Shown: piece by piece, positions 46,151 to 56,940 of the stretch | Position numbering within the stretch: position 1 is the first letter of the stretch | Layout: each line of letters starts with the position of its first letter | From: Euphorbia lathyris | Lineage: Eukaryota > Streptophyta > Magnoliopsida > Malpighiales > Euphorbiaceae | Direction of reading: 5' to 3' | Assembly (NCBI RefSeq): GCF_963576675.1 | Contig: NC_088913.1 | Location: forward strand, 18,302,001 to 18,366,000 | DNA length: 64,000 nucleotides | Translations under genes and position numbers: made by a program | The notes under the pieces: model-generated | The model's database searches: none | Seen by the model: the letters and a program-made list of their open reading frames with translations, nothing else | What the model was told of the DNA's origin: nothing

Positions 46151-48569
46151 TGTCACACCCGACCCTAAACGACATCGGGCATGAAGGAAAAATAGGATAA
46201 CGAAAGTCTATCTGTCAAAAGGCGAACCTATTTTCTAATAAATAAAAATTTAATTCGGACTAGTTAAAATTTTATTTATTATTTGGCTTGTACTTGATAA
46301 TTCTATCAAGCTTCCTACGTATCCCGAACATCTTTTAGTCTTTAAACTGGGAATCAAAGCCACGTAGTTCTACCTATTTTAGGTAGTTCTCTTAACTTAG
46401 GTAGTTCTATCAACTTCGGTAGTTCACTTAACTTATTGAGACGTTTTAACTTATTCAACGTTGATTGACACACTAATGATTTAACTAAACATTTCACTTT
46501 ATTACTTTATAATTTTTTTATATATAAATCATTTTATCTAAACGAATCAAATCGAATAACGTTTTATCAAAACGAATCAAATCGAATGTCTTTTCCAAAC
46601 GAATCAAATCGAATAACAGTTTATCAAAACGAATCAAATCGAACAACGTTTAATCAAACCAAATTCGTAATCAATCAAACGTAAAATATTACAATTCAAA
46701 TCATCAAGCATTTTCAAAACATAATACTAAATTTGCGTGTGTGTCCATCCTCGAATTCCACCCGTGTAGCTTATCATAACATCAATCACATCAATAATCG
46801 AGATATCTCATTCATATCTCGCCTTGCCTAACGTTAGGACTACCAGCCGTGCACTCTGGCCATACCGCCCTTAGGTATGGTCTTACAACTTACAACTCCT
46901 ACCCCGGGCAATCCTAGATGGACAAAACCATTTTTTCTATTTTTCAAAATATCACAACATAAAAATCATATTTGGACTTCAATCCAAATCACGAAAATAA
47001 TAACAATAATCGAATTAGCTTTCTCAATCCAAAGAATACTTCGTATAAAATTGTCAAATTCATTTTCTCGACCAAATTTCCAAAATACCACGATTATAAA
47101 TAATTATTCTTTAAATAATCAGAATCAAAAGTATATAAATATTTTAAACAATATATCTTAAATAATTTAATGAAACGTATTCAAAACCCCTTAAATCATT
47201 TAAAACTGATGTCACCGGCATAGCTATTTTAGACCGAAGACTCGTTTATATTATCATAAGTCTATTTGAACTAATTTTATATCTTAATTTTATATTCAAA
47301 TTTCGGTACTGATTTGTAATAATATTCAAATTCTTGTACTAATCTTGTGGATTCTAATTGGCAATTATCGATATTAGTCCTTATATTTTAACGCGATAAA
47401 TTAAAGTTTCTCAGAATATTATATCGATAATATTTAATATCGTTTAAAGTTAAATATGTTTATTGGACTATTTTCCGTCACCGAAATAAAGATTCTAAAC
47501 CGACATAATTAATTCGAACTATTGATACTATTGGACTCGTTTCACTGTCATAAATCTTATTAGTACTAATTTTATATTCGACTTTATACCGAATCTACTT
47601 GGTAAATATCAATACCGACTCTAATTGGTAAATATCACCATTAGACCTTCTAATTTATAACTTTTGTCTATTAATACTGAATTTCGCATTATTAAATCTA
47701 AAAGACAATCTAATCTAAAAGTTATACTACTTATTAAAATTTGACGAAATTAGCGGAACCAAACTTAATCAAAATCATATCTATAACATTTTAAAAATAA
47801 TTTCGATCTAAATATCGTTACCGAAATATCGTCGTTGGTCACCGAAAATTAATCAATGTAATCTCTTAACAGCTGATTCGAAACGTCACGTCATCGTCTC
47901 CCTTAACAGCCAAAAAGGTTTTCCCCCTCCTTATTTAGAAACTATTCTTACTTATTAATCCGAAATTGGATCTCTCCCCAAAAGGTTCCCTTCACACATG
48001 TTAATAATGTAAATATATATATATATATATATATATTAAAGATGTCTCAAAGTATAATTTTATCCTCTTAAACCCCTTGCCACTTACATGGAAATATATA
48101 AATTTATAAATGTAATTTAACTTAGTTATAATTGACACATATATCAAATTATTGACATGTGTATAGATTCATTGACAAGTGTTTTTGAATATTTTCACCA
48201 TATATTTGAACTTTAACAAGTGTTTTACCTATGTCTAAATATATGCCACGTTTTATATATATATATATCATTTATTTTATTATTATCATTATTATATATA
48301 TAATTTGATATTAATATTATTATATATATAATTTGATATTAATATTATTATATATGAATTTTGAATTGCAAATTCGTATTTGCATATATTTGGCAATTTG
48401 ATATAAATGTTGATTTAGTCCTTAAGCTTATAATTTTTATAAACATACCCAAAACTTTTTAATTTATAACTAACAATATTAAATTAAACCCAATAATACA
48501 ATTAAATTTATAATTAATTAACACTATCTATTTCGAACTATAAATTTTAGACACGGACGTCACACTATG
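46146..48569 (-). mobile_element. Solo LTR B, inserted in gag in opposite orientation
   Basis: The LTR (46151-48564, 2414 bp) starts TGTCACACCCGACCC and ends GACACGGACGTCACA, flanked by CTATG (46146-46150 and 48565-48569). It is in reverse orientation relative to solo LTR A and much longer; LTR A may be an internally deleted version. It contains a minisatellite (46534-46662), an (AT)n run at about 48012-48035 and a 34-bp AT-rich tandem repeat at about 48289-48350. I saw no coding sequence in it. Confidence 0.75.
46534..46662 (+). repeat. Minisatellite, AACGAATCAAATCGAA unit
   Basis: The unit occurs four times at about 30-bp spacing with spacers such as TAACGTTTTATCAA. It lies within solo LTR B. 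Confidence 0.85.
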
Positions 48570-50046
48570 AGAGGGACGATGCGTTCAAGCTAAAAGTTGA
48601 TCTACCTTCATTTGGAGGGGAACTCGACATTGAGGGTTTCCTTGATTGGTTGCTTTAGGTGGAGAGGTTCTTAGACTATGCGGGCATACCGAAAGATATG
48701 AGAGTTCAGTTAGTGGCCTATAGAATGAAAGGGGGAGCCTCGGTATGGTGGGACAATATGAAGAAAGAGAGGAGAAGGGGAGGAAGGGAACCGATTAGGT
48801 TTTTGCGGAGGATGAAATCGATGATGAGAGAACGGTTTTTGCCACCAGACTATGAGTAGTATATCTACAGCTCCTACCAAAATTGCTCACAAGGGGCTAG
48901 GAGCGTGCACGAGTATACTTCGGAGTTCTTAGGCTTTCGGCAAGGGCTAACTTGTCGGAAACCGAAAGCCAAAAGACTTTAAGGTACCTAGAGGGGCTAC
49001 GGTATAACATTCAAGACAGAATTGGGACACAAATGGTAATCCGAATTCAAGACGCAAGGAATCTAGCTTTGAAGGCCGAGTTTCAATTGAATGTTAGAGC
49101 ACGTGACGGATACTAGAGGCCGAGGAATGAGGAAGCATATGAAGAGGGAGAAGGGTCCAAAGAGGTGGACAAGGACAAAGGTGGCGCTAGCTCAAGTGGC
49201 ACTAAAGTCATAAATAGGGGAAAATCACCTAGTGGAGACGTGAGACCCTTTAGGGCAGCGGCACCTCCTAAGGGCAACAACCCGTACACCAAACCGGCTC
49301 CGTTTAAGTGCTTTCGATGCAACGAACCGGGCCACCGCTCGAATGAATGCCCAAAAAGGAGGAGCGCTAATATGGTTGAGAGGTACGAGGATGATGAGTA
49401 TGGAGGAAACGATGGGGTGTATTGTGAGCCCGTGGATAGCGGATCATCCGGAGATGACCGGGGAGTACATGTAGTGAAGAGAGTTCTTATTTCGGTAGAT
49501 CAAGAACATGACTCGAGGCACCAATTGTTTAGGACTAGAGGTATTGTCCACGGATTGAAATGTGAGTTGATTGTTGATGGTAGAAGTCAAGAGAACATCC
49601 TTAGCAAAGCCGCTTTGAGCAAATTCGGCTTAGTGCCCGAGCCACATCCGAATCCGTATCGAGTGGGTTGGATTAAAGAGGGGGAGAAGCTTAATGTCAC
49701 TCACCGGTGCAAGGTTCCTATCTCTATTGGGGCCTACCAAGATGAGGTTATGTGTGATGTGGTTGAGATGGATGTGTATCACTTGCTCCTTGGGAGACCT
49801 TGGCAGTTCGACCGTGATGCCTCACATGCGGGAAGGGACAACACGTACACCGTATTCAAAGATGGGGCCAAATACATTCTCACGCCGTTGACGGGTCCTA
49901 CTAAGGGAGAAAAGAAAGCCGCCTTGATTGTGTGCCCTAGCCGAGAACCAACGCCGCTAGAAGACGCAAGCGTTGGGCAGCCCGTAGGATTGCTAGTCAC
50001 GGGTAACCCGAGTCAAGAGAAGAGAAGAGTATTGCTAATGGGGTGA
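48570..50046 (+). pseudogene. Gypsy gag core, zinc knuckle and protease-like domain
   Basis: The frame resumes from 46150 exactly in phase after the second solo LTR: YERDDAFKLKVDLPSFGGEL, DIEGFLDWLL, then TAG (48656), VERFLDYAGIPKDMRVQLVA and MKGGASVWWDNM, the gypsy gag core. A second TAG follows at 48857 (PPDYE then stop), then a frameshift near 48930 and a TAG near 49114. The last part (49165-50046) is open over 293 codons. It has the knuckle CFRCNEPGHRSNEC and a protease-like segment with LIVDGRSQENILSK in place of the D-G-G-S or D-S-G active-site loop, and HLLLGRPWQFDRDASH. A second active-site glycine is thus arginine. The frame stops 80 bp before the 3' LTR, leaving no room for pol. Confidence 0.8.
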
Positions 50047-50877
50047 GCGAAACATCGACCTTGGGAATGAGTCATCCTTGTTCTATCATTGAGTTGGGGT
50101 CCAACTCTTTTAAAGAAGGAGAGTATGATGAGGGCATCCGTCCTCCGAAGGCGGACCCAAAACCTAAAGACGGGACCCGGAGAGAATTAACCGAGGGAGG
50201 CGAGATCAAGCGCGAGAAGCCGAGTACGCGGAGCGCACGTAAGGGGGCACGGAGCGTGAAGAATCCAATATCAGGGGAACAACCCAGCGGGTCATATACG
50301 CGGGGCGTGCCCTCCGAGGCGCGGAGTGTGGAACAGGATTTCGAGGAGAGTTCCGTCCAGGAGGTAAAGAACGCGAGGCGTACTGCCGGGGACGCCACGC
50401 GTGTGAATGCCCAACGAGAGGCACCAAGCCCAGAGACATAACCACGCGGGGCGTGAATAAGGTTACGCGGGGCGTACCAGGGTTGAGGAATACTTCCTCC
50501 CCAAGTTCTTCTTGTTAGGAACAATATCTGCCACCTTCTATTTACTGTTTTGCCACTCAACTATTTACCACCTTGCCATTTAACTTAATTACCCTATTAT
50601 CTATCTTTATGTAATTCCTACCTTACCCCTATGGTTCCTTAGTTGTTGGTAACCCTAGGGGGGTCTTTTAGTCTTTATCTTTTATTTGGGAGGAGTATAT
50701 GTTCTCTTCATTTTGTAATGTTTCCTAATTTTGAGGAATATTGAATTTGAAGCCTCCATTGGAGCAAGGATATCATCCTTTTGGGTTTACTCAATCTTCT
50801 AGTTTAGCTAGAGAAGTTTGTATTCGTTGTGAGTTTACGATTAAAACTCTCAGATCGATTTAATCTACATCAAAAAT

Positions 50878-51493
50878 TATGGAAAAAAAATCTATTTTTT
50901 AAAAATGGGTTTAAATTGAGCTATGAGCAGAAGAAATAATTGTTTTGTATTTAATTAGTATTTTCTTTAACTTTTGTAGCTTTTTATTAGGATTTTATTA
51001 TTAAAAACAAATTCCTTATAAATAAAAATATTATTTTATTCCCAAAGAGTTCTAGGAGATATATATTCTTTGCATTGGAATGTATTTTGGAAATATTTAG
51101 ATTTTTATTATAATTTTCTAGTTTTTATTTGCCTTTTATTTATTAAAAATAGAATTTTATTGAGAAAAGTCGCATTTCATTATCAATCACTCCAAAAATA
51201 TTAAAATTAATATTCTTTACATTGGAATATGTTTTAAGAATATCTAGAAAATTATCATAAATTTTCTAGTGTTTTATTAGCTTTCATTTAGACAGAATTT
51301 TTTTGATAAAATTCATATTTCATTCTAGATAATTCTAAGAATATTAAAAGTAATATTCTTTGCATTGTAATATATTCTGAGAATATCTAGGTGTTACAGA
51401 CTGAAATCGAAGTGAGGATTTTGATCTTAAATCCATAAAGAAGTTCTTTACAAGCCAAAGCTTGAAGGAATAAATCCAAAGTAATAAAAACAA
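50878..51493. other. AT-rich DNA between gag-only gypsy and palindromic MITE
   Basis: Repeated ATATTCTTTGCATTGGAATAT-like segments at about 51062, 51210 and 51350 suggest an ancient tandem duplication of about 145 bp. No gene is visible. Confidence 0.5.
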
Positions 51494-52245
51494 TGGTTAA
51501 TTATAAATAACTACCCTGTGGTTTGGCCGATTTGCGATGTGGTACCTGTGGTATTTTTTTTTTTGCAAACACCTCCATGTGGTTGTCGTCGTTATACAAA
51601 TCAAGGAGACGGTATAAAATCTGTTAAAAAGCTGACGTGACACATGGGCAATTTAGGAAATTCGATTTTTTAATTTTTTTTAATTTTTTTTTCTCTCTCC
51701 TCCTCTCTCCTTCATCGTTGATTCTCTTCTTCTTCTTCTTCTTCACCTAGAATCTTTTCTTCTTCTTCCTCCTCCTCTCTTTTCTTCTTCTTCCTCCTCC
51801 TCTCTTCTCTTCTTCTTCCTATTTTTTTCTCTTTTTTTTCTAATTTTTTTAATTCTGGAATTTCCAGAATTAAAAAAAGAAAAAAGGGGAAGATGAAGAG
51901 AAGAAATAATGAAGAAAAAGAAGAAGAAAAAAAAGGAAGAAGAGGAGAAAATGGAAGAAGAAGAACCTAAAATGGAAAAAGAAGAACAGGAAATGGAGGA
52001 AGAAGAAGAAAAAAGAAGAACGAAGAACGAAGAAGAGAAGAAAAAGATGAAGTCAACTTAAAAATTAAGAAAAAAAGTCAAAATTTTTCTTTCCCAAATT
52101 GCCCCTGTGATTTAACAGATTTTTTGCCATTTCCTTGATTTGTATAACGGCGACAACCACAGGAAGTGTTTGCAAAAAAAAAAAAAACCACAGGTACCAC
52201 ATCGCAAATCGGCTAAACCACATGGTAGTTATTTGTAATTACCCC
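51494..52245. mobile_element. 752-bp palindromic Mutator-like MITE
   Basis: Inverted ends of about 115 bp are highly similar (GGCCGATTTGCGATGTGGTA on the left and its near complement on the right). The interior continues as a long, imperfect palindrome: CTT-rich on the left, GAA-rich on the right, with the centre AATTCTGGAATTTCCAGAATT at about 51852-51872. A perfect 9-bp target duplication TAAAAACAA lies at 51485-51493 and 52246-52254. It is non-coding and likely to give double-stranded RNA if transcribed. Confidence 0.85.
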
Positions 52246-52254
52246 TAAAAACAA

Positions 52255-52727
52255 GCTCTCAATTGAGGCTAGGTTTTTATTAGATTCATAAAAGTTAGTT
52301 TCATTACAAAATAAGGAGCTTATATACCTCCTTTAAAATGCAAGTAAAGGACTTAAAAGGCCTCACTATAACTATTAGCAACTACACAACCCTAGGTGTA
52401 GGATTGGTACAAAATAACTAATGGATAGTGGAGATATAGGATAAGTGGCAAAACAGTAATATTCAGGATCCTCACTTCTTGTCCCCCATCCTTGATTCTC
52501 CCCTCCTTCCACGCTCCGCGCCACATATTCAACGCTTCGCATGAGTGACTCTCTGCTCCGGATCACTAATTTCGCCAAGATCTTCCCCTTTGCGATCCAT
52601 GGACCCACGCTCTGCGTCACCTGAGCCGCAATCCACATGGGTGCGCGCTCTACTTTTGATCAACTAAGACCGGCCCTTCTCCTCTTTCAGCAACGGATCC
52701 ATGCGGAGCTTCATATGTCGGGTGCTC
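52255..52727. other. Remnant region with CACGCTCCGCG motifs, left part
   Basis: From about 52500 the DNA is GC-rich and carries CACGCTCCGCG, ACGCTTCGCATG, CACGCTCTGCGTC and ATGCGGAGCTTC. It continues after the solo LTR at 54463 (TGCTC, then CGCGTGGG). It is probably part of another LTR element; no domain is visible. Confidence 0.4.
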
Positions 52728-54467
52728 TGATAGGGACATTTTATCCCTATCTTTTGGGGTAATTTACGGTTTATTTTTAAGCTAAATTGTTAGGTTTAGT
52801 GCTAGTTTATTACATATTTCAATAAATCAGCAACAAGTAATAAATTATGTACCTTTAGTTGATTTTCGTCATTTTTAATAAATAAAATAAATAAATAAAT
52901 CATGTAATCTCGGTGTTCATAACTGTGCTTTGCAGGACAAACGTATAAGATGGAAAAGGCGATGAATGAACATCCACGCAGAGCGTAACATGCACCATGT
53001 GGAGCTTAAATCAGTGAGAAGTGTTTGATAAACGTCAGCAAATCATTTACGCGGAGCGTGAAGTGTCAGTCACCTTGTTCACATTGAGGACAAATTTGAC
53101 ACATTTTCGTATTTTCATCGTATCTCCCTCATACAAACTCGGATTGAGGCGATTCAAAATTCGTTGGAAAGCTAAGAGAAAGATGTACAAGTGACTATTA
53201 ATGTCATCTCCAAATTCGCAGCATAACAGGCTCAAATAATTAATCTAAGTTGCTGGACATGTTGAAGCTTAGGAAATCTTTCATGAGTGTGAAATATGCA
53301 AGGGAAAAAATGAGAAAATAATGAAGCATCACATGCTTCATTATTCTACATCAAATTCGAAGTCTTCCTATCACTTTTACACACATTCAAGATCTCCATT
53401 CACATTCAAAGTCTCCATTCACATTTAAAGTCTTCATTCAAAGTCTTCTCTTCACACTATGTAATTACAATTATGACCCAAGCTTGATTTGTGTATAAAT
53501 GGGAGTGCTTGGCACTCATTTAGGTATGTAGTTTGAGATTTATATTCAGATTTTGTGTAACCAAACTCTACCACCTTGAGAGCTTGTATAGTCATTCCGC
53601 ACTTCGTCAAAGTTACGTTCGATCCGTATCCACCAAGCTCGAGAGTTCCACCTCCAAGTCCTACGAGACGGCTTTGAGTCCGGTTAGCTAGTCCTAAGGG
53701 CTGATTCTTCTTCCCTTTTTACTTGTTAACTAGCTTGTACTCTTCCTATGTACTAGGCTTGGTTGTATTCCGTATTTATACGTTCCACATTTATAATATA
53801 TGATTTACGATTTCATTTCCTCTATACGTGTTGGTATTTATTGCTTGCTTTGATACTTATAATTGATTATTGTGTAGGTCACTTACGAGCTCCGAAATCT
53901 ATTAGGATTCACATTGGTGTTGCCTTACCAGAGTTGACAATCCGGAAACCGTAGGAATTGACGAGCCACGGAACTTACAGGCCCTAGTTTCTGATCCTCA
54001 GAATTAGAGTCGCCTTAAGAGGAAATCATGACCCTAGAACCTCACGGAGTTGTTCGGTCTATAAATAATCGTCTTTGCAAGAGTAAAGTATTAACCGTAT
54101 ATGTTTTGAGTTATTTATCATATGTCATAACTTATCATCACCTGTAACACTTCATTAGGAGTTTGAATTACACGAGTCTGTTTCACCATAGTTTAGGAGT
54201 AGTTTGTAGTTGTCACCCAAACCAAACTAAAGTATTCATCGCTTAGATAACGTGTAAAACCGAGTAATTTAATACTTGTAGATATAAATCCCGTGGATTC
54301 GATACCCGGTCTTAAACGAATTATTACTTGATACGACGGGGTATACTTGCCCCTAAGTAGTAGCGTCTAGTAGAGTTAGAGCACTTAGAAAGATCATAAC
54401 CATAATTATAGCACACTCATCATAACACATATATTTTACCACACTATTAGATTCACTCATCATGCTC
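52723..54467 (+). mobile_element. Solo LTR with TGCTC target duplication
   Basis: The LTR (52728-54462, 1735 bp) starts TGATAGGGACATTTTATCCC and ends AGATTCACTCATCA. The target duplication is TGCTC (52723-52727 and 54463-54467). It has a TATA-like TGTATAAATGGG near 53492 and a terminal region with GTGGATTCGATACCCGG and ACTTGCCCCTAAG, as in long gypsy LTRs. ACGCGGAGCGTG occurs at about 53049 and CACGCAGAGCGT at about 52975. I see no open reading frame of note. Confidence 0.75.
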
Positions 54468-54680
54468 CGCGTGGGTGATTACTAGTGCATCTCTTCCTTC
54501 CGCTCCCACGTCAGTGTTGCCCCCAACATTAGGTGAAGGTTTCAATGGAGAAGGCTAATGGATTTCTCTAACTAGGTTACGCGTGTAATTAAGAAATAGT
54601 ATGATTTATCCCAGACTTCATATCACATCCACTGTAATTATCATTATTTCAACAGTTCATCTACATTCATAAGCGTGTAC
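54468..54680. other. Remnant region, right part, and target of the Tat insertion
   Basis: This continues the sequence interrupted at 52727 (CGCGTGGGTGATTACTAG). It ends in GTGTAC, where the Tat element inserted; the same region resumes at 63932. Confidence 0.4.
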
Positions 54681-55160
54681 TGTTAACTTGAGGAAAAATC
54701 CTTGATCGGAGCACTTCCTTGTGAGGTGCCGTTGGGATCGGCCGGGGCACTCCGATGCCAAAGTCAGTAAGATGGATCAAGGAAACCAACGGAATTGACA
54801 AGAATGGTGAGAATGTGTGTGTACCTTGATAACCTAGGGGATCTGGCTATATATAGCTGGGAAGTTGTAACCTTCAGGTAACTAGAAAGTCTCCATTAAT
54901 GCCTCATTAATGGCGGTTACTGGTTATTCTGAACCTGGCGGATTAGCTAATTAATAACTCATTAATGATCTTTTATGGCTGAGTCGGCGGCCAGCCGTTA
55001 TAGAGGCGAATGGAGAGATTCGCCTTATAGGTCCGCCAGCGGATCTCTCTGAGCTGATCTGGGGAGATCCGCCAACCAGCTTCCTTTTGGAGACCACTAC
55101 GCGGCGTACTTTGAGGTGAATATCCCTTTTGGTCCTCAGGATAATATCTCAATGTTATCA
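54681..55160 (-). mobile_element. 3' LTR of the Tat element
   Basis: Plus-strand ends are TGTTAACTTGAGG and CAATGTTATCA (TG...CA). A TATA-like GCTATATATAGC lies near 54853 and is palindromic. GGATCTCTCTGAGCTGATCT and similar GGATCCGCC-like motifs recur in the LTR and interior. Confidence 0.9.
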
Positions 55161-55384
55161 GAAGCCCCCCCAAAATGTCCTTAAAGTCCTTTAGGGCTTT
55201 TGAACTTCCGCGCGCCGTCATAAACACTTGCATTAATGAGCACATTGTTCAATGCCATTGGATGATTGACACGTGTAGTGGACACACTGTCCCAGGAAGA
55301 AGAAAACTTCTTTCTTCTTCTTACGCTTTCTCTTTCTACCTCATTTCCCCATTTTTCTCCTGCGCTCGAAGCTTTTCTGGGATA

Positions 55385-56940
55385 GGAAATTCTTCTACGT
55401 GAAGATAAAGGATGGCGAACCATTGGGCTTTCCTTCAGTCTGGAATCCCAGGCCGCTACATATGGCGGGTGACATGCGAATTTTAACGAACAGTGATGAG
55501 GAGGTGGCGGAGCTCATGAAGCAGATTAAGGCGGATGCATGGACTTATGCAGATGCCTTAGCTTTCATGATGAGTGATATCCCATTGATTCGCCGGGAAG
55601 GGGATCAATTTATTTACTCAAAGATTGCGCAATTGACCAAGGTACCCTTCATTTCTTCGTGAACTTTGATTACTTTAATGTTTTCTTTGGCAGGGGTGTA
55701 TCTAAGGCCAATCACGCTCTTGCAGAGACACGCAGGAAGTTTTTGGAGGCTGAAGCACGCAAGAAAGGTCAAGCGGTGAATCCTCAAGCTGATACTGGTA
55801 AACGTCCCGCAGAGAAGGTGGTTGAGCCGCCACTAAAGAGGAGGAAGCCCAACACCACTGGGGGCCTTAAGCTTATTGTGGACGCCATGAGGTCTGCCAA
55901 ACCTGCTGAGGAGATTGCATAGGTAGTCTACCTTTTGATTTCCTTTCGTTCATCAAGTTTTGGATCGGAGTATGACTCTTTCATGTTTGTGTAGACGGCG
56001 AAGCCTGATATTGGTGGATACTGGTCCGCCAAATTGGGAGCCCAAGGTTCTTTCGAGAACGAATCCATCCTAAATGATCTGGATGAGGCCTTGGGTCAGG
56101 TGGGCGAAGTGCAGAGGAACTATGACCAGATTCCTGGTTCAATTCATGCTCAAAAGGGGAAGACGGAGCTCCTTTCGGTGAGTTTCTTTTAGAAAAGATG
56201 TAGAAAGTATTAGTTCCTTAGTCCTTTTGCTTTTTGATTGAATCGTTTGTTTTTGACAGTTGTATGCTCGCCTTCGCACCATGGAAAATGAGCTCCTTCA
56301 GAATGTGGCGGATAAGGCAACTATTGAGAGGTTGGAGAAAGAGATAGTGGAAGCCAATTCCACTATTGCTTCTATTAATGCAGGTCTTGCTTCTGCGAAT
56401 GCAAACCTTGCTTCTGCCACAGCCGCCTTAGTTCTCAGGGATGAGGAGATTAAGAGTTTAAAGGCAAAGATTGCATCTGATGCCAAGAGCCACGAAGACG
56501 CCCTTGGAGAAGCCGAATACACGGCGGGTGTGCAAGCTTTTTATTACGGTGAGATGCTTATGGCGTACTTCTCCTTGGCGCATCCTGAGATTAACTTCAC
56601 AGATCCGCAATTCGCCGTCCATGAACCAGAAGATGTGGCGAGGTTCAATAAAATGCCAGACGCTAAGGAGTACCTCCGTGATTACGTTCGGAGATGGATG
56701 AAGGGACCTATGGAGGAAACCAAACCCTTTACTACGGTCTTGGTGGATGAGCTTGATGAAGTGCCCCTTAAGGCGGATGCAGAACCAATTCCTGATCAGG
56801 CTCTTCCACTTGGTCCCACATCTTTGGTGAATAAGGAGGTATCTCCTGATGGCGTATCTGCGAATGTGGAGAAGGAGGATCCCCAAGCAAGCACCGTGGG
56901 CGAAAAAAGCGCAAAGGAGGATGCTCCTATTGTTGTTTAG
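55385..56940 (+). CDS. Antisense multi-exon gene carried by the Tat element
   Basis: It reads opposite to gag-pol, between integrase and the 3' LTR. Exons inferred from open frames and GT-AG sites: A from about 55385 (upstream limit unknown) to 55641, with FFYVKIKDGEPLGFPSVW and ILTNSDEEVAELMKQI; B 55707 (or 55694) to 55922; C 55995-56177, with TAKPDIGGYWSAKLGAQ; D 56260-56940, ending in TAG. A, C and D fit phase 0 throughout. B has two uncertainties: the CAG acceptor at 55693 breaks the frame whereas AAG at 55706 keeps it, and B ends in TAG directly at the donor (CAG would fit). B carries the basic PLKRRKPN, a possible nuclear signal; D starts with an Ala/Glu/Lys coiled coil (LEKEIVEANSTIASINAGL). 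The FFYVK...W motif recalls the 'putative gypsy type transposon' family (PF04195). The role is unknown. The N-terminal part appears to be missing, so the copy is probably not functional. Confidence 0.6.

Larger units (their letters stand above)
43842..50872 (+). mobile_element. Gag-protease-only Ty3/gypsy element (TR-GAG type) with nested solo LTRs
   Basis: LTRs 43842-44588 and 50126-50872 (747 bp each) start TGATGAGGGCATCC and end AATCTACATCA. The target duplication is AAAAT (43837-43841 and 50873-50877). The priming site TGGTATCAGAGC (44591-44602) is an exact complement of initiator Met-tRNA. AAAGAAGGAGAGTA precedes the 3' LTR as polypurine tract. The interior holds gag and a protease-like domain only. 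Two solo LTRs (44760-45620 and 46151-48564) are inserted in gag; without them the element would be about 3.75 kb. Reverse transcriptase and integrase would have to come from another element. Confidence 0.85.
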
